Shown: in pieces, positions 34,591 through 43,403 of the stretch | Layout of the letters: each line of letters starts with the position of its first letter | How positions within the stretch are numbered: position 1 is the stretch's first letter | Assembly (NCBI RefSeq): GCF_001441535.1 | Contig: NZ_LMAU01000001.1 | Span: 620,001-684,000 of the forward strand | Source: Tsuneonella troitsensis | GTDB lineage: Bacteria; Pseudomonadota; Alphaproteobacteria; Sphingomonadales; Sphingomonadaceae | DNA: 64,000 nucleotides | Direction of reading: 5' to 3' | Made by a program: the position numbers and the translations under genes | Notes under the pieces: generated by a model | Seen by the model: the letters and a program-made list of their open reading frames with translations, nothing else | Databases searched by the model: none | What the model was told of the DNA's origin: nothing

Positions 34591-35937
34591 CTACATAAGC
34601 GAGACGTGGCGGTAACCTGCCCAGATCGGGTCAGCGGATTCCGTCTCGCTAAGGCAGCGCTTGACTACTTGAGCCGTGCCACCGCTCGACATGAGGCCCA
34701 TTAGTTCTGCGCCAAAGGGATCGTTGACGAAGCGGCGGTCATTAAGATGCCACAGCCAGGCCTCGAAACCTGTCGAAATGGCGGAGTGGTCGAGGCCTTT
34801 GCGGGACAAGTCTACTATGGTGTCGAGCCAGCGCTGGGGTATCTTCTGGGTGCCATCCATGGCGATTTGGTCGAGACGATGGCGCAATGCGGGGTCAGCG
34901 AAACGGCGGAAGAGCGCATCGGCATATGCGGCGAGGTCCTGCCCCTTTGCCGGCGAGATTGTTGGCAGCGCTTCGCGGCGCATCAGGCACTCGGCCAGTT
35001 CGCGCAGCGCCGGATCGCCGACCGCTTCGTGGACGTATTCGTAACCTGCACGAAGTCCGCAATAGGCCAGCAGCGAGTGAGCGCCGTTCAGCATGCGGAG
35101 CTTGGCAGTCTCGTACGGCGTCACGTCTGCGACGATTTTGGCGCCATGCCGTTCCCAAACAGGGCGAGGGCCTGCAAAGTGGTCCTGAATGACCCACTGG
35201 CTGAACGGTTCGGTGAAGGTGGCGCCTGCATCCTGCATACCGATCCGCTCCTCGATCTGGCCAAGATCGGCGGCACTTGTGCGCGGAACGATACGGTCGA
35301 TCATCGTCGACGGAACGCGACACTCACTATCGAACCACTTTCGCAGCGCGGGATCCTCAGTCTCCAGCCACTGACGAACGAGCTCGGCCAGCACACCGCC
35401 GTTGTCGGCAAGGTTGTCGCACGGCAGGATGGTCACGCCCGGCAATCCGGCGGCACGGCGCGCAGCAAGGCCGCTTGCAAGCAGGGGATAGAAGGTCTCA
35501 CGGGCCTTCGCCCTGTCGAGGCGATTGCCATCGCCGCGCGCATATCCCTTCTCGGTGACTGTCAGCGAAACGATGTGGCATGCCTTGTCGGCAATCCGGG
35601 CGATGACCTGTTCGGCCTGGCTCGGTGCGAACAGGACTTCGCGGACCGCGCCGATCAAACGCGTCGACGCCGTGTCGCCGGTGCGTTCAGTCAGGGTGTA
35701 AAGGCCGTCTTGCGGATTGATCTGCTCCGACACCGCGGGTGAGCGTAAGGACACGCCGCAAATCAGCCAGTTTCGGTCACCCGCTGAGAGGGCGAGGTCA
35801 GTGTACCAAGCTTGGTGTGCCCGGTGAAAGGCTCCGATCCCGAAATGGACGATACCGATCGCCTGGCTGTCGCGATCGTAACCTCCGCGTAAAACGTCAT
35901 CGGGAAGGCAATCTGCAGTCTTGGTGCAAAGCCTCAC
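34591..35937 (-). CDS. uxuB: Mannitol dehydrogenase family uronate reductase (UxuB-like; fructuronate or tagaturonate reductase)
   Basis: A 448-residue NAD-dependent reductase of a keto-uronate. The N-terminal Rossmann region (IGIVHFGIGAFHRAHQAWYTD, about 27-47) and the catalytic KLRMLNGAHS block (Lys279, Asn284, His287) are intact. Sequence style is UxuB, but the locus has altronate dehydratase (UxaA) and no mannonate dehydratase, so it may act on tagaturonate to give altronate. The start is a GTG at 35935-35937 overlapping the uxaC stop (GTGA); a longer frame upstream lies inside uxaC. It forms an operon with uxaC behind the LacI site at 37400. Confidence 0.88.
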   Translation of the reverse strand: MRLCTKTADCLPDDVLRGGYDRDSQAIGIVHFGIGAFHRAHQAWYTDLALSAGDRNWLICGVSLRSPAVSEQINPQDGLYTLTERTGDTASTRLIGAVREVLFAPSQAEQVIARIADKACHIVSLTVTEKGYARGDGNRLDRAKARETFYPLLASGLAARRAAGLPGVTILPCDNLADNGGVLAELVRQWLETEDPALRKWFDSECRVPSTMIDRIVPRTSAADLGQIEERIGMQDAGATFTEPFSQWVIQDHFAGPRPVWERHGAKIVADVTPYETAKLRMLNGAHSLLAYCGLRAGYEYVHEAVGDPALRELAECLMRREALPTISPAKGQDLAAYADALFRRFADPALRHRLDQIAMDGTQKIPQRWLDTIVDLSRKGLDHSAISTGFEAWLWHLNDRRFVNDPFGAELMGLMSSGGTAQVVKRCLSETESADPIWAGYRHVSLM

Positions 35938-37334
35938 AGGCGATAGGCCTTCTTGACGAGGTTGTAAGCGAGGTCCCGGGCTGTTTCGGCCGCTTCCCAA
36001 TCCTCCATCCGGTGTTCCGCCACCAGCTGTGCGAGGAAGCCGCAATCGATCCGCCGTGCCACGTCGTGGCGAGCCGGGATCGACAGGAAAGCGCGCGTAT
36101 CGTCGTTGAATCCGACAGTATTTTGGAAACCTGCCGTCTCGGTGGTCATCAGGCGGAACCGACGCATTCCTTCTGGGCTATCGTGAAACCACCAGGCCGG
36201 ACCCAGCTTGAGGCACGGATAATGTCCCGCCAGCGGCGCGAGCTCGCGGGCATAAGTGCTTTCGTCCAGCGTAAAGACGATGATCGAGAGGCCTGCCTCG
36301 TTGCCGTACTTTCCGAGCAGAGGGCGCAGGGCATGGACGTAGTCGGTGCGGGTCGGGATGTCGGCGCCCTTGTCGCGGCCGAAGGCTTCGAACAGGTGGC
36401 GGTTATGGTTGCGGAACGAACCGGGGTGTATCTGCATCACCAGTCCGTCATCGAGGCTCATCCCGGCCATCTCGGTCAGCATCTGGGCACGGAACAACTC
36501 GGCATCCGCTCCGCTCGCATCTCCGCCCTTGATCCTGTCGAACAAGGCTGCAGCCTCTATCTGCGAGAGGTCCGCTGTTGCGGCGCTGGGATGGCCATGG
36601 TCAGTCGAGGTCGCACCCATCTCGGCGAAAAATGACCGTCGTTTGCGGTGCGCCGCGAGATAGCCCTGCCATACGAAACAGTCTTCCCCCGTCAGTTCGG
36701 AGAACTGTTTCAAGTTGTCGGAGAAACCCTCGAATTCCGGATCTACGACTGGATCGGGGCGGTAGGCGGTAATGACGCGACCGGCCCATTTGCTCTCGCG
36801 CATGGTCCGATGGTGTTCGAGCGTGTCCAGTGGGCTTTCGGTGGTTGCCAGCAACTCGATGCCATATCGGTCGAACAAGGCACGAGGCCGGAATTCATCA
36901 CTCTGGAGCGCGTCGCTAATTGTGTCGAAGTAAAAATCGGCTGTCTCGCCGTCGAGCCGCACATCGATGCCGAACGCCTCGGCGAACACCCAGTCGAGCC
37001 ACATCCGGCTTGGCGTCCCGCGGAACAGGTGGAAATTCTCTGCAAGGATGCGCCAGGCCGCGCGCGGATCCGCTTTGTGACTGCCGATCCCAAGATCCTC
37101 GAGCCGGATGCCTTGCGAATAGAGCATGCGGAACAGGTAGTGGTCGGGCGCCAGAAGCAGCTCGGTTGCATTGCCGAAGGGCTCGTTGCTGGCAAACCAC
37201 TGCGGATCGGTGTGCCCGTGTGGGCTGACAATGGGAAGTCCGGCAACCTCGCGATACAGCACCTGCGCTATTGCGCGCGTGTTCGGGTCAGCGGGCAAGA
37301 GACGATCAGGGTGGAGGGTGAGAGGTAGCGGCAT
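35934..37334 (-). CDS. uxaC: Uronate (glucuronate/galacturonate) isomerase
   Basis: A 466-residue amidohydrolase-fold enzyme that isomerises D-galacturonate to tagaturonate and D-glucuronate to fructuronate. Metal-site residues His39 and His41 are in SPHGHTDPQWFASN; further family blocks are FRGTPSRMWLDWVF, TTESPLDTLEHH, GYLAAHRKRRSFF and GPAWWFHDSPEGMRRF. Length agrees with E. coli UxaC. The start MPLPLTLHPDRLL is fixed by the family; the frame remains open upstream across the operator and is not coding there. First gene of the uxaC-uxuB operon; operator 66 bases upstream. Confidence 0.95.
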   Translation of the reverse strand: MPLPLTLHPDRLLPADPNTRAIAQVLYREVAGLPIVSPHGHTDPQWFASNEPFGNATELLLAPDHYLFRMLYSQGIRLEDLGIGSHKADPRAAWRILAENFHLFRGTPSRMWLDWVFAEAFGIDVRLDGETADFYFDTISDALQSDEFRPRALFDRYGIELLATTESPLDTLEHHRTMRESKWAGRVITAYRPDPVVDPEFEGFSDNLKQFSELTGEDCFVWQGYLAAHRKRRSFFAEMGATSTDHGHPSAATADLSQIEAAALFDRIKGGDASGADAELFRAQMLTEMAGMSLDDGLVMQIHPGSFRNHNRHLFEAFGRDKGADIPTRTDYVHALRPLLGKYGNEAGLSIIVFTLDESTYARELAPLAGHYPCLKLGPAWWFHDSPEGMRRFRLMTTETAGFQNTVGFNDDTRAFLSIPARHDVARRIDCGFLAQLVAEHRMEDWEAAETARDLAYNLVKKAYRL

Positions 37335-37399
37335 GGGTGTGCTTTCAAAGGCGGGCCGGAGCGCACTTTCGCCGTTCGTTGTCGCGGCCGCGCGATTGT

Positions 37400-37413
37400 G
37401 GTAACCGGTGTCA
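37400..37413. promoter_or_regulatory. LacI-family operator in the uxaC/uxaA divergent promoter
   Basis: GGTAACCGGTGTCA, one of five near-identical sites in the pectin locus. It lies midway between the divergent uxaC (ATG at 37334) and uxaA (ATG at 37482), so one repressor site can control both directions. Confidence 0.8.
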
Positions 37414-37481
37414 ATGCGATGGATTGCATGATTTCCCGGAGTGATCAACCGGCACTCCACGAATAGGACAACGACAGGCAA

Positions 37482-38993
37482 ATGAACGAAGAGGGTGCGC
37501 TTCGCACATTGATGCCGGACTGCTGGCGATGCCATGACGCCGATACGGTTGGGATCGCGCTCATCGATCTGGCGGCAGGGAACGTCGTTACTGTCGCAGG
37601 CCAGCGGTTGTCCCTGCAAGACGCCATCCCTTCAGGACACAAGTTCGCCCTTGTCGATCATTCTGCGGGTGAGCCTGTCGTGCGGTATGGGGAGCCAATC
37701 GGGCGAGCGACCGCTTCGATCGTGGTCGGGGCTCACGTCCATTCCCACAACCTCGCAACTGCTCTGGCCGGAGAACAAAGCTACGCCGCAAGCGACCTTG
37801 CGCCGGGCGAGGTCATGGCAAAGCCCCTTGGGCAGTGGCTCGGATATCGGCGCGCGGACGGACGGTATGCGACGCGCAACGAAATCTGGCTGCTACCTAC
37901 TGTGGGCTGTGTTGCACCTCTCGTCGAACTGGTCGCACGTGAGGCGCAGGTGCGCCACGCGGGAAAGGTGGATGCGATCGTTGGGTTTGGGCACCCCCAT
38001 GGCTGCTCACAATTAGGAGATGATCTTGCAGGCACCCGAGCGGTTCTTGCGGCTCTTTGCGATAACCCCAATGCCGGAGGCGTGGTGCTTGTCGGGCTGG
38101 GATGCGAATCGAACCAGCTAGACGATCTCGTAGCGCTCGTGCCCGAACGGAGCCGTCTGAAACTCCGCGTAATGCGGGCGCAGGACCCCGGTGACGAAAT
38201 GGCGCGCGCCATGGCTATGGTCGACGAGTTGGTGGAGGAACTGGCCCCGCTACGGCGCGGGCCGGCGCCTGCCTCTGCTTTGACGGTTGGTCTCAAATGT
38301 GGTGGCTCGGATGCGCTGTCCGGCCTTACTGCGAACCCGATGCTTGGCCGGTTGAGCGACCGGGTCGCGGCGAGCGGCGGAAAGCTTATCCTGACAGAGA
38401 TACCGGAAATCTTCGGTGCCGAAGATGCATTGCTCGGTCGCGCTACGTCGGACCGTGTGTTCGAGGCCGCAGGAATGCTGCTCAACCGGTTCAAGCGCTA
38501 CTTCCTCGACCAGGGCGAGCCGGTGTCCGAAAACCCTTCGCCGGGAAATATTGCTGGAGGTATCACGACGCTTGAAGAAAAGTCGCTCGGCGCGGTGCAG
38601 AAGGCAGGCAAGGCACCGCTCGCTGATGTGATCCACTATGGCGGCACCGCCAGCGAGCCCGGTGTCACGCTGCTGGAGGCACCGGGCAACGACGCAGTCT
38701 CGTCGACCGCGCTCGCCGCAGCAGGTGCGACGGTGATCCTCTTCACAACCGGCCGGGGCACACCGCTCGGCTTCCCGGTTCCGACTGTGAAAGTGTCTTC
38801 GAACACGGCGCTCGCCCTGTCGAAGGCCGGTTGGATTGATTTCGACGCAGGCTGCGCATTGGCCGATGGGGCCGAGGCGGTCAGCGACAGGTTCTCCGAT
38901 TATGTCCTCGAGGTTGCAAGTGGGCGGATGACTGCCGCCGAACGCAGCGGCCAGCGCGTCATATCGGTCTGGAAGCGGGGAGTGACTCTCTAG
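37482..38993 (+). CDS. uxaA: Altronate dehydratase
   Basis: A 503-residue iron-dependent dehydratase that converts D-altronate to 2-keto-3-deoxygluconate. An N-terminal SAF domain (about 20-95, with GAHVHSHNLAT) precedes the main domain, which shows KCGGSDALSGLTANP, LTEIPEIFGAED, SPGNIAGGITTLEEKSLG and GRGTPLGFPVPTVKVSSNT, all UxaA/GarD signatures. Product feeds KdgK encoded at 50769. It is divergent from uxaC across a shared LacI site and convergent with the TRAP transporter operon. Confidence 0.95.
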   Translation: MNEEGALRTLMPDCWRCHDADTVGIALIDLAAGNVVTVAGQRLSLQDAIPSGHKFALVDHSAGEPVVRYGEPIGRATASIVVGAHVHSHNLATALAGEQSYAASDLAPGEVMAKPLGQWLGYRRADGRYATRNEIWLLPTVGCVAPLVELVAREAQVRHAGKVDAIVGFGHPHGCSQLGDDLAGTRAVLAALCDNPNAGGVVLVGLGCESNQLDDLVALVPERSRLKLRVMRAQDPGDEMARAMAMVDELVEELAPLRRGPAPASALTVGLKCGGSDALSGLTANPMLGRLSDRVAASGGKLILTEIPEIFGAEDALLGRATSDRVFEAAGMLLNRFKRYFLDQGEPVSENPSPGNIAGGITTLEEKSLGAVQKAGKAPLADVIHYGGTASEPGVTLLEAPGNDAVSSTALAAAGATVILFTTGRGTPLGFPVPTVKVSSNTALALSKAGWIDFDAGCALADGAEAVSDRFSDYVLEVASGRMTAAERSGQRVISVWKRGVTL

Positions 38994-38996
38994 GCG

Positions 38997-40283
38997 TCAC
39001 TCGCCACCCAGGACGCTTGGCAGCCAAAGTGACAGCGCCGGGACGTAGCTGACGATGATGAGCGCTGCGATCAACGTAAGATAGAACGGCCAGATCGTCT
39101 TCACGAGGGTCGTGACCGGGATTTTGCCCACCGCGGAGCCCACGAACAGTACCGATCCCACAGGTGGTGTAACCAGACCGATCCCCAGGTTCAGCATCAT
39201 GATGATCCCGAAGTGAACCGGATCGACACCCACGTCCATCGCCACCGGAAGGAAGATTGGCGTCGTGATCACGATCAGCGGCGCCATGTCCATGAAGGTC
39301 CCGAGGGCCAGCAGCATCAGGTTGATGACCAGCAGCGTCAGAATCGGATTTTCAGTGATGAACCCGATCAACGCGCCTAGTGCCGCGGGCACCTCTAGCA
39401 GCGCCAGTGTAAATCCGAATGCGGTTGCCGCAGCGATGATGAACAGCACCATCGAAGCCGTGCGCACGGACTTGCCCGCTGCCTCCCAGGTGCCACGCCA
39501 GCCCAGGCTGCGATAGACAAGCGTTCCGACAAGCAGCGTATAGACCACTGCCACAGCCGAACTTTCGGTGGGGGTGAAGAACCCGCTGAGGATGCCGCCC
39601 ATGATGATTACTGCTGTCATCAGTCCGGGGATGGCATAGGCCGCGGCGCGGATGAATGCGCGCCAGCCGGGGAACTCTCCCATCGGCAGGTTTCGGCGGC
39701 GCGCCACCAGCCATGCCATGAACATCAGCATGAAGCCCGTCAGCAGGCCCGGAAACACGCCCGCGAGGAACAGGTCGCCGATCGACACGCCGATGCCCGA
39801 TGCGGCGGAATAGATGATCATGTTGTGCGACGGCGGGATCAGAAGGCCGACGATCGCAGCCGTGACGGTCACGTTCACAGCGTAGTCGCCAGGGTAGCCC
39901 TTGTCCTTCATCAGGGGCACCATCGTCGATCCTATGGCAGAGGCGCTGGCGATGGCCGAACCGGACACCGCGCCGAACATCATCGAAGCCCCGACATCGA
40001 CGATGCCAAGACCACCTCTGACCCGGCCGACGGCGGCATCCGCTACTCGCACCAGCCGCTCGGCAATGCCCGCCCGGTACATCAGGTCTCCCGCGAATAT
40101 GAAGAACGGGATCGCCATCAGGGTAAATACGCTGATGCCCGAGGCGATGCGCTGCACCGCCACGATCGGCGGGATGCCCATGGCAAGGAAGCAAGCCAAT
40201 GCCGAGCCGAAGAGGGAATATCCCACTGGCACTCCGATCAGGAGCAGAAGGAACAGCACACCGAACAGGACCAGTAGTTCCAT
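38997..40283 (-). CDS. dctM: TRAP transporter large permease (DctM)
   Basis: The 428-residue 12-helix transport subunit of a sodium-driven TRAP system. Family blocks: IPFFIFAGDLMYRAGIAERLV, GASMMFGAVSGSAIASASAIGS, IGLLIPPSHNMIIYS-type (VGLLIPPSHNM) and GFFTPTESSAVAV. It is last in the dctPQM set; its ATG overlaps the dctQ stop. In this locus it most likely imports galacturonate or unsaturated oligogalacturonate. Confidence 0.95.
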   Translation of the reverse strand: MELLVLFGVLFLLLLIGVPVGYSLFGSALACFLAMGIPPIVAVQRIASGISVFTLMAIPFFIFAGDLMYRAGIAERLVRVADAAVGRVRGGLGIVDVGASMMFGAVSGSAIASASAIGSTMVPLMKDKGYPGDYAVNVTVTAAIVGLLIPPSHNMIIYSAASGIGVSIGDLFLAGVFPGLLTGFMLMFMAWLVARRRNLPMGEFPGWRAFIRAAAYAIPGLMTAVIIMGGILSGFFTPTESSAVAVVYTLLVGTLVYRSLGWRGTWEAAGKSVRTASMVLFIIAAATAFGFTLALLEVPAALGALIGFITENPILTLLVINLMLLALGTFMDMAPLIVITTPIFLPVAMDVGVDPVHFGIIMMLNLGIGLVTPPVGSVLFVGSAVGKIPVTTLVKTIWPFYLTLIAALIIVSYVPALSLWLPSVLGGE

Positions 40284-40768
40284 CAGTGTGTCTCCTCTTC
40301 ACCATGAGGCTCCACGGGATGGGTTCCGCTCATGATCTGTGGCAGCGCGAACAGTGCCATGAGCAACCCTGAGACAGGCAGCGGGATGTAGGCGACCGAA
40401 CGGCTTATCCCGAGCGATGGGACCACGTTTCCGCGCACCAGCCAGCACAGCTGAAGTCCATACACCAGCAGGACAAGGCCCAGGAGGGCGACAACCAAGG
40501 CCACCAGGCGAAGGATCGGCTTGGCCCGCTCACCCAGCTTCTCCTCCAGCAGGGCGATTCGGATGTGAAACCCTTCGTGGACCCCGGCTGCGGCCGCGAA
40601 CATGACATACCAGATCATCAGGATCAGCGAAGCCTGCTCGGTCCATGACGGGCTGGCATCCAGAATGAATCGCCCGAAGACTTGCCATCCCACGATCGCT
40701 GTCATGGCCAGCAGCCCCGCCGCGCCGAAGCCTATCAGCCAGCGGGATACCGTGTCTGCCATGGTCAT
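40283..40768 (-). CDS. dctQ: TRAP transporter small permease (DctQ)
   Basis: A 161-residue four-helix protein (helices at about 12-30, 45-62, 85-105, 128-146) with the DctQ pattern WQVFGRFILDASPSWTEQASLILMIW. It joins the binding protein to the DctM channel. The start MTMADTVSRW overlaps the dctP stop (ATGA); a longer frame upstream lies inside dctP and is not real. Confidence 0.92.
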   Translation of the reverse strand: MTMADTVSRWLIGFGAAGLLAMTAIVGWQVFGRFILDASPSWTEQASLILMIWYVMFAAAAGVHEGFHIRIALLEEKLGERAKPILRLVALVVALLGLVLLVYGLQLCWLVRGNVVPSLGISRSVAYIPLPVSGLLMALFALPQIMSGTHPVEPHGEEETH

Positions 40769-41769
40769 GCCTCCCTCATGGCGAGAATTCGTTCCACCAC
40801 GGATTTCTGTTCGCTGCTCGTAACGAATTGGTCCCAGACCGGGCGCATGAGCGCAGCGAACGGTGCCTGGTCCATCTCGTTCACTTGCACTTTCGATTGG
40901 GCGATCGTGTTCATTGCCTCGGTTACCCGGCGGTCCCACAGGCGCCGCATCTCGACGACCGAAGCCTTGGCAGCCTCGCGCACCAGCGCCTGATCGGGCA
41001 GGGAGAGCTTGTCCCAACCGATCTTGCTCATCACGAAGGCTTCCGGCGTCAACAGATGGCCCGTCAGGCTTAGGTAGCTCGCAACTTCGTAGTGTCGCTC
41101 CCCAAGAAAAGTCGGCCAGTTGTTCTCCGCGCCGTCGATCACGCCTTGTGCAAGCGACTGGTAGATTTCGCCGAACGGGATAGGCACCGCGTTCGCGCCA
41201 AGTGCATTGACCATGGCGACATAAAGGTCCGATGCGGGCACCCGCATCTTCAGGCCCTGCATGTCCTCTGGGGTCACAATCGGCCGCCGCGCATTGTAGA
41301 AGTTGCGGGCTCCGGAATCGTAAATGGCGAGGCCGATGAGCCCGTGCTTCTCCATAGACGCGAGGACTTCGTCGCCCACTTCGCTGTCGACGACGCGCCG
41401 CATGTGGTCGACTGAATCGAACACAAATGGCAGCGAAAACGGCAGGGTCATCGGCTCGGTCGAATTGAGCGGCGCAAAGTTTACCCGGTTGAAGTCGATC
41501 CCGCCAAAGCTCGTAATCTCGAGAGTGTCGGTTTCATTCCCGAGCTGTCCGCCTGCGAACACCTTGATGCCGATGCGCCCATCGGTCTTTTCAGACAGAT
41601 AACGGCCCATGAACTCGACCGCGCTAACCGTGGGATAGTCGGCCGGATGCGCGTCTGCACTTGTCAGAAGCCCGGACATGACAGGTTTGCATGCAGGCAG
41701 GGCCGCGATCGCTCCCAGCGATATTGCGCCCCCGATCAGTCCCCGCCGCGTGGCATGGAATGCAGTCAT
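40765..41769 (-). CDS. dctP: TRAP transporter substrate-binding protein (DctP), Tat/lipoprotein-type signal
   Basis: A 334-residue periplasmic solute receptor. The N-terminus has ATRRGLIGGAISLG and LPAC, so it is probably lipid-anchored. The DctP signature is seen in FAGGQLGNETDTLEIT, LKMRVPASDLYVAMVNALGANAVPIPFGEIYQSLAQGVIDGAENNW. The Arg in KMRVP binds the substrate carboxylate in this family, in line with a uronate ligand. The start overlaps the GH43 stop, tying transporter to enzyme expression. Confidence 0.93.
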   Translation of the reverse strand: MTAFHATRRGLIGGAISLGAIAALPACKPVMSGLLTSADAHPADYPTVSAVEFMGRYLSEKTDGRIGIKVFAGGQLGNETDTLEITSFGGIDFNRVNFAPLNSTEPMTLPFSLPFVFDSVDHMRRVVDSEVGDEVLASMEKHGLIGLAIYDSGARNFYNARRPIVTPEDMQGLKMRVPASDLYVAMVNALGANAVPIPFGEIYQSLAQGVIDGAENNWPTFLGERHYEVASYLSLTGHLLTPEAFVMSKIGWDKLSLPDQALVREAAKASVVEMRRLWDRRVTEAMNTIAQSKVQVNEMDQAPFAALMRPVWDQFVTSSEQKSVVERILAMREA

Positions 41770-43403
41770 CCGGCGATAAACTCCTGTCCGTCATCCAGCG
41801 CGGTAAAGCGGAAATCGCGGAACTTTGCAGCGCCGGGCCCTGCGGCGTAGAGGCCAGGCCGAAGCATGAGGAAGCCTCCACGAACGTTGTGGTGATAACC
41901 CGACACTTCCATTCCACGGTCGAAGCGATGCCATGTCTTGCCGCCATCACCGCTGGTGTCGTAGGTCACGATATGGCGATTGTTCGTCACGCGAATGCGC
42001 ATGCGGCTGCCGTGCGGATTGACCGGCCGCCCGCGCTCGATCCCGTACTGATGAGTGACGAAACGGTCGATATCGAAGCCGAGACCGCAATAGAGCTTGT
42101 CGTCGTAGAACAGGATGAGCCCGGCCCGTCCGTGCGGCGGGATCTCGACGTCGCACTCGAAGCGGTAGCTGCGATCGCCCGCTGTGAGCAGCAGTGGCGA
42201 CCCGCTTGATGGAGCATCGCCCTTGCCGGCGAAGTGGAGGACGCCGCCTTCGGTCCGGACGCGCGATGCTTCGTCGGGTGCGGGACGGAAGAAGGCCCAC
42301 TTGCTTCCCAATGCCAGCGGCCCGGAGAAGTCGTCGGTAAGTGCGATGCCGTGGGGCAGGACATCGCCATCGGCTGGTTTCGCGATCGGTCGAGACAGAT
42401 CGCCGCCGGTCATCTCGAACCAGCCATCGGGAGTGAACCGAACCGGGTCGAGCAGGCACTGCCTGCCGAGCGTCCAGAAGCCGTTCTCGAAGCCGTGATA
42501 GAGGGACCACCAACTGCCGTCGGGCGCCTCGACCAGCGATGCGTGCCCCCGTGACCACCAAGCCTCATCCATCGACTTCGTACGTACGATCGGATTGCCC
42601 GGATGGTGCTCCCACGGACCATGCAGTGAGCGGGACCGTGCAGCGATGACCATGTGGCCCGTCGGTGGCCCGGCCGTACCCCCGACGGCCGTGATCATGT
42701 AGTACCACTCGCCGACCTGGTGGATCTTGGGCCCTTCGGGCGAGAACCCCTCGACGATCCAGTCGGACGGATAGCGCCACGGATCGTAGACATGCTCAAC
42801 TTCACCCGCGAGCGAGAGGTTGTCGTCCGACAGTCGCACGCGGTCACCGCCCGACAGGAATAGCCACTTGCTGCCGTCCTCGGCCACCGCGTGACACGGG
42901 TCGATATGGTTAGGCAGACCCAGTGGAACAGGATCGCTCCACGGTCCTTCGACCCGGTCGGCCCACGTCGCGAAAATGTCGTTCTGCGGTTCGGCCTTGA
43001 CCGGAATATAGAGAAGATACCGCCCGCTATCCTTGTGGAGGCTGGGAGCCCATACTGACCCGATGTTGCGATGAAGTGCGGGTTTCAACGGACGCCAGTT
43101 CACCAGGTCTCGTGAATGCCAGATCGTCAGTCCGGGGTAGGCGTCGAAGGTAGAGAACGTGACGTAGTAATCGTCCCCGTCCTTGAGCACTGCCGGATCG
43201 GGCCGGTCGCCGGAAAGCACTGGATTGAGGAATGTCCCGTCGCCGAGATCGGGAATACGCTGGTTGTCGAACCCGCGCCTGACTTGAACGATTCCCTTTG
43301 GCGCGGAAGTGGGCGTGGCGGACGCCAATTGACTGCGCGCCGCGACCGACGCGACGCCGAAGGCGCCGGCTCCGGCAATGAGGGTGCGCCTGTCGCTGCG
43401 CAT
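41766..43403 (-). CDS. Glycoside hydrolase family 43 protein, Tat-exported
   Basis: A 545-residue enzyme, likely an arabinosidase, xylosidase or exo-galactosidase acting on pectin side chains. The N-terminus has RSDRRTLIAGAGAFGV (Tat). The five-bladed propeller shows the catalytic base Asp69 (SGDRPDPAVLKD), the pKa modulator Asp168 (NHIDPC) and the acid Glu223 (SPEGPKI). A C-terminal beta-sandwich of about 190 residues (from GIALTDDFSGPLALGSKW) is of the GH43 C2/DUF1349 type. The ATG overlaps the stop of the upstream esterase; a longer frame upstream is not needed. Exact sugar specificity cannot be read. Confidence 0.9.
   Translation of the reverse strand: MRSDRRTLIAGAGAFGVASVAARSQLASATPTSAPKGIVQVRRGFDNQRIPDLGDGTFLNPVLSGDRPDPAVLKDGDDYYVTFSTFDAYPGLTIWHSRDLVNWRPLKPALHRNIGSVWAPSLHKDSGRYLLYIPVKAEPQNDIFATWADRVEGPWSDPVPLGLPNHIDPCHAVAEDGSKWLFLSGGDRVRLSDDNLSLAGEVEHVYDPWRYPSDWIVEGFSPEGPKIHQVGEWYYMITAVGGTAGPPTGHMVIAARSRSLHGPWEHHPGNPIVRTKSMDEAWWSRGHASLVEAPDGSWWSLYHGFENGFWTLGRQCLLDPVRFTPDGWFEMTGGDLSRPIAKPADGDVLPHGIALTDDFSGPLALGSKWAFFRPAPDEASRVRTEGGVLHFAGKGDAPSSGSPLLLTAGDRSYRFECDVEIPPHGRAGLILFYDDKLYCGLGFDIDRFVTHQYGIERGRPVNPHGSRMRIRVTNNRHIVTYDTSGDGGKTWHRFDRGMEVSGYHHNVRGGFLMLRPGLYAAGPGAAKFRDFRFTALDDGQEFIAG

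Noticed and set aside
34347-34598. Short plus-strand frame across the attR region
   Set aside because: It spans the attachment repeat and has no ribosome site or recognisable domain.
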